NCBI RefSeq assembly: GCF_011297335.1
Contig: NZ_JAAOTJ010000020.1
Span: forward strand, 1-64,000
Origin: Catellatospora methionotrophica
Lineage (GTDB): Bacteria; Actinomycetota; Actinomycetes; Mycobacteriales; Micromonosporaceae
Direction: 5' to 3'
Length of the DNA: 64,000 nt
Shown piece by piece: positions 1 through 9,854 of the stretch. The notes under the pieces were generated by a model. It was given only the letters and a program-made list of their open reading frames with translations, did no database searches and had not been told where the DNA came from. How positions within the stretch are numbered: the stretch's first letter is position 1; every line of letters starts with the position of its first letter. A program made the translations under genes and the position numbers.

Positions 1-29
1 GCACCCGCCCCCACCCGCCCCCCACCTGC

Positions 30-90
30 GCAACTCTTAAAGACTTGGGCCCACCGCACACGCGGGAGGGCCCAAGTCTTTAAGAGTTGC
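30..90. repeat. Intergenic hairpin, family A copy 1
   Basis: Positions 30-52 and 68-90 are a perfect 23-bp inverted repeat around a 15-base loop. The stem contains the AT-rich core CTCTTAAAGACTTG. A second element with the same stem and loop lengths and a related core lies at 47016-47076. It sits beyond the 3' end of the DUF7455 gene. A role as a bidirectional terminator or a dispersed palindromic repeat is an inference. Confidence 0.75.
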
Positions 91-124
91 GGCTCGATCG
101 GGGTGGCGGGGGTGGGTGGGTACG

Positions 125-159
125 CCGAAGGGGGCCCGCTGGTTGCGGGCCCCCTTCGG
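125..159 (-). terminator. Terminator hairpin after the DUF7455 gene
   Basis: A perfect 15-bp stem (125-139 with 145-159) closes a 5-base loop 15 bases beyond the stop of the minus-strand gene at 174-407. It has no T-run, as is common in high-GC actinomycetes. Confidence 0.75.
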
Positions 160-173
160 GTCAGGCTTGTTGG

Positions 174-407
174 TTACTTGGCCATCATGTCGGCGCCCCG
201 CCAGGTGAACTCGGGGTCCGCCGCCACTTCCACGGCAATCTTGACAAGGTCGTCGGCGTACTTGTTGGCGTGGTGTCCGCAGAACACCAGCTCGCCCCCA
301 CCGGCCAGCTTCACACGCAATTTGCCCGCCGCGTTACAGCGGTCGCACCGTTCATCGGCGGCTGGGGCAGCCACCGTTTCCGGCGGCGGCGTGAGGGTCT
401 GGGTCAT
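174..407 (-). CDS. DUF7455 family small protein (probable zinc-binding)
   Basis: The product has 77 residues and unknown function. A central CDRCNAAGK motif and a later FCGHHANKY motif supply two Cys, then one Cys and two His, in zinc-ribbon-like spacing. This pattern is typical of the small DUF7455 proteins found beside the principal sigma factor in actinobacteria. The start at 407 was chosen because a strong GAGGAGG Shine-Dalgarno sequence precedes it by the right spacing. A frame 33 codons longer is open upstream but lacks such a site. It is transcribed in the same direction as sigA, which ends 380 bases upstream, and it ends in a strong hairpin. Metal binding is inferred from the motifs only. 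Confidence 0.8.
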   Translation of the reverse strand: MTQTLTPPPETVAAPAADERCDRCNAAGKLRVKLAGGGELVFCGHHANKYADDLVKIAVEVAADPEFTWRGADMMAK

Positions 408-787
408 CGCCTTCCTCCTCTGGTCGTCACCGATGCTGATATCCATCGTCGATCCGCCGAGTCCAGCAGCGCCGAACCCGCCATTGTCATTCAGCTCGTT
501 GCCCATGAAGCCTCCAACACCGGCCGCGCCGGAGGGCTTCCCGGTTGGGGCCTCGGGGGGACCGGGGTCACAGCCGGTGAGCGTTCGAGCCTACCTGGTC
601 AGACGGGCTATCGGGGAGATGACCCGTCCTGCACAGTGTGCCGTTCCACCAGAGTGCCACGTCAACGATCGCGCGTCGAACAGAAACAGAGCGCCTACCC
701 GTGTATGTACGCACGGTGACCAACTCTGTACGTTCGGTGGATGGTAAATGTCCGATACGCGATGAATGTCGACTTGACTAGCTGGTG
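408..787. other. Intergenic region between sigA and the DUF7455 gene
   Basis: This 380-base stretch separates two minus-strand genes. I see no supported coding frame and no long hairpin after sigA. It presumably carries the promoter of the DUF7455 gene. Reading the minus strand there is a TAGGCT hexamer near 590, but no convincing -35 partner. Confidence 0.5.
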
Positions 788-2467
<1,680 letters not shown>

Positions 2468-2702
2468 GGACGACCTTCCGGAGGCGAGTATCAAACAAGA
2501 ATCTGCGGCATCGGCCGCGTCGCATGGCGCGTCGCGGTAGGTCAGCCAGTGTGATGTGTGGATGCCCTCGCGCCTTCGGCACGTGGCAGGCGTGAATTGT
2601 AGCGCCGTACCCGGCGATCATCTCGGCGCGCACGCCGCAGGAGGTCCGCGAGCGGGCTCCGGGGCCTTGGCAGGATGGCACCAGGTGACGAGGAGGACGG
2701 TC

Positions 2703-3503
2703 GTGAACGAGCTGGAATTGCTGGATATCGCGGTGCAGGTGGCCGCTGACGCGGCCGACACCGCTCGCCGTATGCGTAACGAGGCGATCAACGATGTCGG
2801 CACGAAATCCACCGCGACGGACGTCGTGACGGCCGCGGACCGCGCGGTCGAGCAACAGGTGATCGCCGCGCTGGCGGCGCGGCGTCCGGGTGACACGGTA
2901 CTCGGCGAGGAGTTCGGCGGCGCGGGAATTGCCGGTGCGGGCGGCGTCCGCTGGATCGTGGATCCGATCGACGGGACGGTCAACTACCTCTACGGGCTGG
3001 CCCAGTACGCCGTGTCGATCGCGGCGGAGGTGGACGGGCAGGTCGTGGCCGGGGTGGTGCGCAACGCGGCGACCGGGGACACCTGGACCGCGGCGCGGGG
3101 CCACGGAGCGTGGCGCGACGGGCGGCGGCTGACCGGCTCGACGGCCACCGAGCTGGCCCTGTCGCTGGTCGGCACGGGCTTCGGCTACGCCCGGGAGCGG
3201 CGCGCCCATCAGGCGGGCGTGGTGGCCCAGGTGCTGCCACTGGTACGCGACATCCGGCGGATGGGGGCGGCCGCGCTGGACCTGTGCGCGGCGGCCGAGG
3301 GGATGCTCGACGCGTACTACGAGAAGGGCCTGGCGGAGTGGGACCTGGCCGCCGGCGGCCTGATCGCGCACGAGGCCGGGTTGCTGGTCACCGGCCTGTC
3401 CGGCCGCCCGGCAGGCACCGCGATGGTGCTGGCCGCGCCGCCTGCCCTGCACGCCTCACTGGACTCCCTGCTCAGCGGGCTGCTGGCGGACGGCGGCCCG
3501 TAG
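2703..3503 (+). CDS. Inositol monophosphatase family protein
   Basis: The product is a 266-residue Mg-dependent sugar or inositol phosphate phosphatase of the SuhB/IMPase fold. The metal-binding signatures are clear: GEEFGG, then WIVDPIDGTVNY, and near the C-terminus EWDLAAGG. The likely substrate is myo-inositol-1-phosphate, or in actinomycetes another phosphorylated polyol; the sequence does not decide this. The GTG start at 2703 follows a GAGGAGG site by 6 bases, while the longer upstream frame has no such site. The gene diverges from sigA, an arrangement conserved in many actinobacteria, and ends in a strong bidirectional hairpin shared with the convergent LytR_C gene. Confidence 0.93.
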   Translation: MNELELLDIAVQVAADAADTARRMRNEAINDVGTKSTATDVVTAADRAVEQQVIAALAARRPGDTVLGEEFGGAGIAGAGGVRWIVDPIDGTVNYLYGLAQYAVSIAAEVDGQVVAGVVRNAATGDTWTAARGHGAWRDGRRLTGSTATELALSLVGTGFGYARERRAHQAGVVAQVLPLVRDIRRMGAAALDLCAAAEGMLDAYYEKGLAEWDLAAGGLIAHEAGLLVTGLSGRPAGTAMVLAAPPALHASLDSLLSGLLADGGP

Positions 3504-3530
3504 GCCTCAGCGGGGTGACCAGGAACGACC

Positions 3531-3573
3531 GAAGGCTCCGTCCGGCCGCGTACAGCGGCCGGACGGAGCCTTC
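3531..3573. terminator. Bidirectional terminator hairpin
   Basis: A perfect 19-bp stem (3531-3549 with 3555-3573) and a 5-base loop lie between the convergent phosphatase and LytR_C genes. The stem begins GAAGGCTCCGTCC. It can serve both transcripts. Confidence 0.88.
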
Positions 3574-3608
3574 CTCGCTCAGGGTGGGGCGACCCGGGGT
3601 GCGATAGG

Positions 3609-4139
3609 TCAGGGCTTCTCCGCGCAGGTGCCCTCGGGCAGCACGGGACGGCCCAGCGCGGCGACCGCCTGGCGCATCTCGGTGGGCGTGGCGAGCTGCT
3701 TGAACTGCCCGCCGATGATCACGTCGATGGTGTCGTTGTCACGCTTGATGTCGAACACCGGCTCGACGTCGTTGAGGAAGTACGCCTTGAGCAGCTGGGC
3801 CGCGCCGACCGTCTTGGGGCCGTAGCGCAGCTCGGCGACGATCTCGGGCTGGGCCTTCTTCTCGTTGCCGGTCTTCTCCACCTTGAACTTGCGGTTGGTG
3901 AAGTCCGCGGCCACGTTACGGGCGAGGTCGACCGTGGTCGTGGCGTTGTAGACGTTGATCTTCACGTCGCTCTCGGAATCGGGCAGCGTGTTGTCGACGG
4001 GCACGTAGCCCGCCGGACAGCTCTGGACCACCGGAGCGTCACTCTGCGTGTCACGATTGAGCGTGATCACGGCCAGGGTGATACCGATGATCGCCAGGGT
4101 GCTGATGATGGCGATCGCCCGAATTCGTGCTAGTTGCAT
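3609..4139 (-). CDS. LytR_C domain membrane-anchored protein
   Basis: The product has 176 residues. A single N-terminal membrane segment (about 6-27, rich in I, A and L) is followed by an extracytoplasmic domain of the LytR_C type, recognisable by the segment KINVYNATT and the following helix. In LytR-CpsA-Psr proteins this domain accompanies the ligase that attaches polymers to the cell wall. Here it stands alone, so a cell-envelope role is inferred rather than shown. Two Cys residues, one after the anchor (SCPAG) and one near the C-terminus (EGTCAEK), could form a disulfide. ATG at 4139 is preferred because GGGGAG lies 10 bases upstream and the anchor would then begin almost at once. Confidence 0.85.
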   Translation of the reverse strand: MQLARIRAIAIISTLAIIGITLAVITLNRDTQSDAPVVQSCPAGYVPVDNTLPDSESDVKINVYNATTTVDLARNVAADFTNRKFKVEKTGNEKKAQPEIVAELRYGPKTVGAAQLLKAYFLNDVEPVFDIKRDNDTIDVIIGGQFKQLATPTEMRQAVAALGRPVLPEGTCAEKP

Positions 4140-4482
4140 CTCGGTGCCGCTCCCCGTGAGCCAGAGGTCCGCTGCCGCCACTTGACGGCATAGGGCCAGA
4201 GATTATCGGTTGACCGGCCCGCCGGGGGCCGCGACCCGACAGACGGCCGGAATTGGCCGGACGTTCCCGGCGCGCCGACCGTGATCGGCGGGCGGCTGCC
4301 CCTACCTTGGTCTCGCCTGACCCGGCGGCCCCATAACGCTGTCGGCTCAGTCACATCGGGAACAACTTCGCGTGCGGGAGCGTACAACTCCCACACGGGC
4401 GCGCTAAAGTACCGCGCTCGTCGAGAGTGACGACGCCGCGTACGCATGACGGACAAGACACAAATTGGGAGTGTGACAATCG
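4140..4482. other. Divergent promoter region LytR_C / DUF4193
   Basis: This region of about 340 bases lies between divergently transcribed genes. No coding frame is supported. A plausible -10 element (TAAAGT at 4405-4410) lies upstream of the DUF4193 gene, but a matching -35 is not obvious. No long hairpin is present. Confidence 0.45.
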
Positions 4483-4779
4483 ATGGCCACCGACTACGAC
4501 GCGCCGCGCCGTGACGAGGCCGACCTCGGTGAGGACAGCCTCGAGGAGCTGAAGGCCAGGCGTGTCGACACACAGTCGGGCAGCGTGGACGTGGACGACA
4601 CCGACCTCGGCGAGAACTTCGAACTGCCCGGCGGCGACCTCGCCGACGAGGAGCTGACGGTGAAGGTCGTGCCGATGCAGGCCGACGAGTTCCGCTGCTC
4701 GCGCTGTTTCCTGGTGCACCACCGCAGCCAGCTGGCAGGCGAGCGCAACGGCGAGCCGATCTGCCGCGAGTGCGCCTGA
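4483..4779 (+). CDS. DUF4193 family protein
   Basis: This 98-residue acidic protein belongs to a family conserved in essentially all actinobacteria between the sigA and dut genes. Its biochemical function is unknown. The N-terminal half is charged and probably disordered. The C-terminal half carries FRCSRCFLVHH and ICRECA, two CxxC knuckles that make a four-Cys zinc ribbon likely. Length and motif spacing match the family. It is followed by a hairpin at 4860-4887, so it is probably monocistronic. Metal binding is an inference from the cysteines. Confidence 0.93.
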   Translation: MATDYDAPRRDEADLGEDSLEELKARRVDTQSGSVDVDDTDLGENFELPGGDLADEELTVKVVPMQADEFRCSRCFLVHHRSQLAGERNGEPICRECA

Positions 4780-4859
4780 CCGCGGGTGCCTTCCGGACGA
4801 TTCCGGGGCTTGACGCGATGGGGTGAGATGGCGCAGAACATCTGGGTACACCGATCGTA

Positions 4860-4887
4860 GGCACGCCGCCATCGGACGCGGCGTGCC
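4860..4887 (+). terminator. Terminator hairpin after DUF4193
   Basis: A 10-bp perfect stem (4860-4869 with 4878-4887, beginning GGCACGCCG) closes an 8-base loop about 80 bases after the DUF4193 stop. Confidence 0.6.
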
Positions 4888-4962
4888 GCACGGGCCTGAT
4901 ACCGGGTGGCCGTGACGACCGTCGCGAACACCGGGCGCCATCTCAGCTGACAGGAGCCTGCC

Positions 4963-5784
4963 ATGACCCCCAGCCCCGACCAGGTGCCCGACGAGACCTC
5001 GTCGGGCCCTGCCGCGCCCGGCGCCGGACGGCCGGACGAACTGGCGCTCGCGGTGGGGGCGCTGGCCGACGAGGACCTGGACAAGGCCGGACGGCGCAAA
5101 CTGCTCGGGCGCATGCTGGTGGGCCTGCGCGAGCGCGGGGTCAAGGAAGTCTTCATGCCCCGCAAGGCGATCAACTGGATCACCGAGGCGGTCTCCGACC
5201 TGGCCCCGCACGTGCCGGTCCGCAACCTGGAGACGCTGCGGCGGCACTACCCGGGCCTCAGCGACGACGCCCTGGCCGAGCGGCTGATCCGCAACGCGGC
5301 CCGCGCCGCCGCGGGTGTCGGCGCGGTCGGCGGCGGCATGGCCTCCATCGAATGGGCGGTGCCGCCCACCCTGCTGTCCACGCCGGTGCTGCTGGCGACG
5401 GAGACGGTCGGGGTCGTCGGCATCGAGCTCAAGCTCATCGGCGAGCTGCACGAGGTGTACGGCCAGCCGGTTATCGGCACGCCGTCACAGCGGGCCGTCA
5501 GCCTCATGCAGGCCTGGGCCAGCCACCGCGGCATCAGCCCGATGCTGCCCGGCGCGGCCGCGGCCACGGTGCTCGGCACGGCCACCCGCAAGCAGTTGCG
5601 CGACATGGTGCTCAAGCGGTTCGGGCGCAACCTGACCACGCTGGGCCCGCTGCTGACCGGCGCGGCCATCGCCAGCTACCTCAACCGCAAGGCCACCCGC
5701 CGGCTGGGCAACGACATCCGCAACGACCTGCGGCTCAAGCTTCCCCGTCCGGTGCTGCCGCCGGGATCAGCCGACGCGGCGTAG
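4963..5784 (+). CDS. Hypothetical protein with a hydrophobic Gly/Ala-rich core (possibly EcsC-like)
   Basis: The product has 273 residues. A disordered Pro/Ser/Asp N-terminus (1-30) precedes a helical region and then a Gly/Ala-rich hydrophobic segment (about 115-160, including GVGAVGGGMAS and LLSTPVLLATETVGVVG). A second hydrophobic patch lies near 225-240. The glycine-rich turn followed by amphipathic helices recalls EcsC-family proteins, but I cannot confirm that membership. ATG at 4963 follows an AGGAG site. The end of the gene overlaps the end of the convergent DUF3093 gene by 18 bases. Function is unknown; association with the membrane is likely. Confidence 0.8.
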   Translation: MTPSPDQVPDETSSGPAAPGAGRPDELALAVGALADEDLDKAGRRKLLGRMLVGLRERGVKEVFMPRKAINWITEAVSDLAPHVPVRNLETLRRHYPGLSDDALAERLIRNAARAAAGVGAVGGGMASIEWAVPPTLLSTPVLLATETVGVVGIELKLIGELHEVYGQPVIGTPSQRAVSLMQAWASHRGISPMLPGAAAATVLGTATRKQLRDMVLKRFGRNLTTLGPLLTGAAIASYLNRKATRRLGNDIRNDLRLKLPRPVLPPGSADAA

Positions 5785-6276
5785 CGCGCGGGCGAGGTCC
5801 TCGGGCCGGCGGCTGCTGATCACCCAGTACGGCGTGACGTCGTCGGGGTCGTCGAGCACCACCTGCACCGCGCCGGGGACCCACGGCCGCTGCACGACGA
5901 ACGCCATCGGATCGGCGCTGGGCCCGAGCAGCTCGCGCTTGGTCTCGGCGTCCAGCGGGATGACCTGCGCGATGTGGCGCAGCGGCAGCCGGGCGTCGTC
6001 GACCAGGAACTCGTCGCCGGTCACACTGATCCTGATCCGGCCGAGCCGCCACAGGCCGACCACCACCAGGGTCAGCACTACCGGGTACGCCACCCAGCCA
6101 CGGGGACCGGCCGCGCCCAAACCGACCTGCGCCGCCAACACGGCTCCCACCAGCAAGGACGGCAGCCACAGCCACCATGGCACGGACAGGCGCTCGGTGT
6201 GACCGGACACAGGCCGTGCCGCACCGGCCCCTGTCGCCGTTGTGCCTGAGGATGCCGTGCCGCCGGGATGTGTCAC
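5767..6276 (-). CDS. DUF3093 family membrane protein
   Basis: This 169-residue protein has two closely spaced membrane segments (about 34-52 and 60-77) and a C-terminal soluble domain. It matches the DUF3093 family by layout, by the WRLGRIRIS...FLVDDARLPL region after the second helix, and by its place between DUF4193 and dut. That neighbourhood is conserved in actinobacteria. Its function is unknown. The gene is convergent with the preceding hydrophobic protein, overlapping it by 18 bases, and divergent from dut. Confidence 0.88.
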   Translation of the reverse strand: MTHPGGTASSGTTATGAGAARPVSGHTERLSVPWWLWLPSLLVGAVLAAQVGLGAAGPRGWVAYPVVLTLVVVGLWRLGRIRISVTGDEFLVDDARLPLRHIAQVIPLDAETKRELLGPSADPMAFVVQRPWVPGAVQVVLDDPDDVTPYWVISSRRPEDLARALRRVG

Positions 6277-6386
6277 AGCATCGAGGGTAGGGCCCGCCGG
6301 GTCGATCAGGCGCGGCAGGATAGAGGCAAGAGACGCAGCTCCCGTCGCGGGCGCGCGTCAGGCACTTCCCCCCGGAGGTTTGACCG

Positions 6387-6842
6387 TTGTATCCCCCTGC
6401 GACCCCGCCCGTCGTGGTGCCGATCCGGCGGCTCGACCCGGACCTGCCCCCGCCGTCGTACGCCCATCCGGGCGACGCCGGCGCCGACCTGTACGCCGCC
6501 GAGGATGCGGTGCTCGCGCCGGGCGAGCGCCGGCTCGTGCCGACGGGGGTGGCGATAGCCCTGCCGGACGGGTTCGTGGGATTGGTCCACCCCCGGTCCG
6601 GTCTGGCCGCCAAGATGGGGGTGACCGTGCTCAACGCGCCCGGCACCGTGGACGCGGGCTACCGGGGCGAGATCCTGGTCCAGCTGATCAACCATGACCG
6701 GGCGAACACCGCCAAGATCTCTCGCGGCGACCGCATCGCGCAACTTGTCGTGCAGCGGGTGGAGCGGGCACACTTCCACGACGTCGCCGAACTGCCGGAA
6801 TCCGTACGGGGCACCGGCGGGCACGGCTCGACGGGGAAATGA
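6387..6842 (+). CDS. dut: Deoxyuridine 5'-triphosphate nucleotidohydrolase (dUTPase)
   Basis: The enzyme hydrolyses dUTP to dUMP and pyrophosphate, which keeps uracil out of DNA and feeds dTMP synthesis. The 151 residues show all five motifs of the homotrimeric family: [11 protein letters not shown], then [10 protein letters not shown], then [14 protein letters not shown] with the catalytic Asp, then [10 protein letters not shown], and the C-terminal [10 protein letters not shown] arm. His rather than Phe in the last motif is normal in actinobacteria. The start appears to be TTG at 6387, placed 8 bases after GGAGG; a GTG about nine codons inside is the alternative. It lies upstream of the DUF3710 gene with a 9-base gap, so the two are probably cotranscribed. 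Confidence 0.96.
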   Translation: MYPPATPPVVVPIRRLDPDLPPPSYAHPGDAGADLYAAEDAVLAPGERRLVPTGVAIALPDGFVGLVHPRSGLAAKMGVTVLNAPGTVDAGYRGEILVQLINHDRANTAKISRGDRIAQLVVQRVERAHFHDVAELPESVRGTGGHGSTGK

Positions 6843-6851
6843 GGAGGAACA

Positions 6852-7814
6852 GTGATCTTCTCGCGACGACGTGCGGCCACGGGTGGCCGGCACGCCAAGG
6901 CGGAGGAGCCGAAGTTCGTGGACGCCCGCGCCGCCCGGCGCGCCGCGCTGCTCGGCGAGGACTGGCAGCCCGAGGAGGCTGACCGTCCCACCGCTCCGGC
7001 CGCCAACGGCGCCCTTTCCCCCGAGCCCTCGATCTTCGGCGACGACGGCCCGTACGACGAGTACGACGCGCCCGACGCCCCCCGGCTGGACCTGGGCAGC
7101 CTGCTGCTGCCCGCGGTCGACGGGGTCGAGATCCGGGTGCAGGCCGGTGAGCAGGGCGTGATCCAGCAGATCGCGCTCGTGCACGGCCCCAACGCGCTCC
7201 AGCTGGGCGTCTTCGCCGCGCCGCGGACCGAGGGCATCTGGGACGAGGTGCGCGAGGAGATCCGCAAGTCCCTGTTCGCCGACGGCGTCGGGGCCGAGGA
7301 GGTGACCGGGCGCTGGGGCATCGAGCTGCGGGCCCGGATCCGTACCCCCGAGGGCTTCAACGACCTGCGCTTCATCGGCGTCGACGGGCCGCGCTGGATG
7401 GTCCGTGCGGTGTTCCAGGGCCCGGCCGCGGTCGACGTGACCGAGGCCGGACCGCTGACCCTGGTGCTGACCGGCCTCGCGGTGCGCCGCGACGACACGG
7501 CCCGCCCGGTCCGCGAGGCGCTGCCGTTGCGCCTGCCCGCGAACATGGCCGAGGAGGCCGCGGCCCGCAAGGCCGCCGCCGAGGCTCCGGCCGAGCCGCC
7601 CGTCGAGCAGCCCCGCCAGCAGCAGTACGGCGAGAACGCCTACGGCGACCCGTACGGCGGCTCCGGCAACCAGCTGGTGCCCGGCCGGGTGCCGCCGCCG
7701 CCCGCGCCGACCCCGTTCGGCTCGATCGCGCCGGCGGGCGTCAACGGCACTGCGGCCCCGGCCGCCGGTGACGTGCCGCGCCGCAAGCCCTCACCGCGCC
7801 CGCGCCGCGACTGA
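6852..7814 (+). CDS. DUF3710 domain-containing protein
   Basis: The product has 320 residues. An N-terminal charged and disordered part (1-75) precedes the folded DUF3710 domain (about 80-230), which contains the segment EGIWDEVREEIR. A Pro/Gln/Gly-rich disordered tail (about 240-320) follows. The function is unknown. The family always lies near dut in actinobacteria. The GTG start at 6852 follows GAGGAGGA closely, and the gene is 9 bases from dut, so translational coupling or a shared mRNA is likely. Confidence 0.92.
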   Translation: MIFSRRRAATGGRHAKAEEPKFVDARAARRAALLGEDWQPEEADRPTAPAANGALSPEPSIFGDDGPYDEYDAPDAPRLDLGSLLLPAVDGVEIRVQAGEQGVIQQIALVHGPNALQLGVFAAPRTEGIWDEVREEIRKSLFADGVGAEEVTGRWGIELRARIRTPEGFNDLRFIGVDGPRWMVRAVFQGPAAVDVTEAGPLTLVLTGLAVRRDDTARPVREALPLRLPANMAEEAAARKAAAEAPAEPPVEQPRQQQYGENAYGDPYGGSGNQLVPGRVPPPPAPTPFGSIAPAGVNGTAAPAAGDVPRRKPSPRPRRD

Positions 7815-7979
7815 CCTCGGCCGCACTGTGCGCCCCGGCGCGCGCCCCGTTCGCGCGGCGCGCGCCGCCCGCCCGTGTTGTTCGGCCCGGGGTGTCCCCA
7901 CCCGGGGCGGCCCGCAGTAGGCTGGCTTGATACGCGCCGTTCGGGGACCTCGCCCCGGCGGGGAAGGATGAAGCAGGTC

Positions 7980-8369
7980 ATGTCGACCGACGAAGCCCGA
8001 TCACGGCACAAGGGGCTGCGTGGCATGCTCCACCGGCTCACGGCCTCCGACTCCGAGCTGGAGTCCGAGGAACTGCGCCGGGACACCCAGCTGGCGGGCT
8101 GCGTCTGCGCGGACACCGTGCACCGTGGCGATCTCGTCAACGTCAGCGGCCGCCTGCGCACCGTGGTCTATACGCCGCGCACCAACCTGCCGACGCTGGA
8201 AGCCGACCTCTACGACGGCACCGACCTGATCACCCTGGTCTTCCTCGGCCGCCGCCACATCAACGGCATCGAACCGGGTCGCGGGGTGCACGTGCGGGGG
8301 CGCGTCGCCGTACGGGACGGCCGCAAGGTCATCTACAACCCTTACTACGAGCTGGAAGCGGCCGCGTGA
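7980..8369 (+). CDS. OB-fold nucleic acid binding domain protein
   Basis: This 129-residue protein has a helical N-terminus and one OB-fold (about 40-125). The strands are recognisable in DLVNVSGRLRTVVY, LEADLYDGTDLITLVFLGRR and GVHVRGRVAVRDGRKVIYNP. It resembles the tRNA_anti-like domain seen after DUF3710 in actinobacteria. Single-stranded nucleic acid binding is expected from the fold but not shown. ATG at 7980 was chosen over an in-frame ATG four codons upstream because the earlier one lies too close to GGGAAGG. A TAGGCT hexamer at about 7918 may be the promoter. Confidence 0.85.
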   Translation: MSTDEARSRHKGLRGMLHRLTASDSELESEELRRDTQLAGCVCADTVHRGDLVNVSGRLRTVVYTPRTNLPTLEADLYDGTDLITLVFLGRRHINGIEPGRGVHVRGRVAVRDGRKVIYNPYYELEAAA

Positions 8370-8401
8370 GCGAGCGATCCGCGCGCAGCGAGGAGCAGAT
8401 C

Positions 8402-9130
8402 ATGAGCGAGCCTGTCAGCGACCGTGACCGTGCCCTGACCAAGAGCGACCGTGACCGTGCCCTGACCAAGGACGATCCCGAGGAGCTCCCGCCGTTCGCC
8501 GAACAGGTCGCCCAGCAGCTGGGCGGCTGGCGGGGGATGACCGAGGCGGCCATTCCCGTCATCGTGTTCGTGCTGACCAACATCGTGCTGGGCTTCTGGT
8601 TCCCGGCCGAGGAGTCGCGCATCGCGCTGCAGTCCGCGATCGGCGCGTCCGCGGCGGTGGCGATCGTGGTCGCCGTGGTCCGGCTGGCCCAGAAGCGGCC
8701 GGTCCGGTTCGCGTTGAACGGGCTGTTCGGCATCGCCCTGGGGGCGTGGATGGCCTGGGACTCCGGCAAGGAGGTCGACTTCTACCTGCCGGGTATCTGG
8801 ATCACGATGGGGCAGATCGTGGTGCTGCTGGGCTCGATCGCGCTGCGCCACCCGATGGTGGGCTGGTTCTGGTCGGTGATCGCCAACGGCGGCCGCAACG
8901 ACTGGCGCGGCGACGACCGCCTGGTGCGCGCCTTCTCGCTGCTGACCGCGCTGTGGGCGGCCGTGTTCGCGATCAAGGTGGTGGTCCAGGGCTGGCTGTG
9001 GATGGCCGAGCAGGGCACCGCGCTCGGCATCGCCCGCATCGCGATGGGCACGCCACTGTTCGCCCTGCTCGTCGTGATCAGCTTCGGGGTCGTCCGCCGC
9101 GTACGCCGCGAGGAACCCCGCCCCGCCTGA
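8402..9130 (+). CDS. DUF3159 domain-containing membrane protein
   Basis: The product has 242 residues with about six hydrophobic helices from residue 45 onward and a charged C-terminus. It matches DUF3159, a membrane family of unknown function that follows the OB-fold gene in actinobacteria; some members are annotated as intracellular septation-like. ATG at 8402 follows GGAG with 7-base spacing. An in-frame GTG at 8366 would overlap the stop of the OB-fold gene by 4 bases and is possible. The N-terminus carries a duplicated nine-residue unit (SDRDRALTK) encoded by a perfect 27-bp tandem repeat. Confidence 0.88.
   Translation: MSEPVSDRDRALTKSDRDRALTKDDPEELPPFAEQVAQQLGGWRGMTEAAIPVIVFVLTNIVLGFWFPAEESRIALQSAIGASAAVAIVVAVVRLAQKRPVRFALNGLFGIALGAWMAWDSGKEVDFYLPGIWITMGQIVVLLGSIALRHPMVGWFWSVIANGGRNDWRGDDRLVRAFSLLTALWAAVFAIKVVVQGWLWMAEQGTALGIARIAMGTPLFALLVVISFGVVRRVRREEPRPA
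8417..8470 (+). repeat. 27-bp perfect tandem duplication inside the DUF3159 gene
   Basis: Positions 8417-8443 and 8444-8470 are identical. The repeat is in frame and duplicates the peptide SDRDRALTK in the N-terminal cytoplasmic tail. Perfect identity suggests a recent slippage event. Confidence 0.9.
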
Positions 9131-9150
9131 CGCGGCTGATTTTCACGGGG

Positions 9151-9843
9151 TCAGCGGCGACGGGAGCGGGTCTTCTCGACGCTGTCGGCGCCGAGCATGA
9201 CCGAGCGGACCTGCTCCTCGACCTCGACGGTGCAGACGAAGACCAGCTCGTCGCCGACCTCCACCGGGTCGTCGGGGGTCGGGGCGAGCACGCGGCGGCC
9301 GCGCACGATGGCGACCAGCGCGCTGTCGGGCGGCAGCGGGATGGAGCGGACCGGCAGGCCGACGTGCGGCGCGTCCTCGGGCAGGGTGATCTCGACGAGG
9401 TTGGCCTCGCCGTGCCGGAAGGTCATCAGCCGGACCAGGTCGCCGACGGTGACGGCCTCCTCGACCAGCGCCGCCATCACGCGCGGCTTGGAGACGGAGA
9501 CGTCCACGCCCCACTGCTCGGTGAACAGCCACTCGTTCTCGGCCCGGTTGACCCGGGCGACCACGCGCGGGACCGCGAACTCGGTCTTGGCCAGCAGCGA
9601 CACCACCAGGTTGACCTTGTCGTCACCGGTGGCGGCGACGACGACGTCGCAGGCGGCGAGGTTGATCTCCTGGAGGCTGGACAGCTCGCAGGCGTCGGCG
9701 AGCACCCAGTCGGCGGCGGGCACCCGCTCGGGGCGCAGCATGCGCGGCTGGCGCTCCAGCAGCATGACCTGGTGGCCGTTCTCGATCAGCTCCTGGGCGA
9801 TGGAGCGCCCGACGTTGCCCGCACCGGCGATGGCGACCCGCAT
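9151..9843 (-). CDS. TrkA family K+ channel/transporter regulatory protein (second copy)
   Basis: The product has 230 residues. An N-terminal Rossmann RCK/TrkA_N domain begins at once with VAIAGAGNVGRSIAQ and LLER, the dinucleotide-binding glycine motif and acidic strand end. A TrkA_C ligand-binding domain occupies about 140-215. Such proteins gate potassium uptake in response to NAD(H) or other nucleotides. The ATG at 9843 follows an AGGAGG site. The gene lies 11 bases downstream of a paralogous TrkA gene, and the two probably form a hetero-oligomeric regulator, as in the CeoB/CeoC pairs of actinobacteria. No membrane subunit of Trk type is adjacent; the nearest transporter is the divergent APC permease. 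Confidence 0.93.
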   Translation of the reverse strand: MRVAIAGAGNVGRSIAQELIENGHQVMLLERQPRMLRPERVPAADWVLADACELSSLQEINLAACDVVVAATGDDKVNLVVSLLAKTEFAVPRVVARVNRAENEWLFTEQWGVDVSVSKPRVMAALVEEAVTVGDLVRLMTFRHGEANLVEITLPEDAPHVGLPVRSIPLPPDSALVAIVRGRRVLAPTPDDPVEVGDELVFVCTVEVEEQVRSVMLGADSVEKTRSRRR

Positions 9844-9854
9844 GGTGACTCCTC

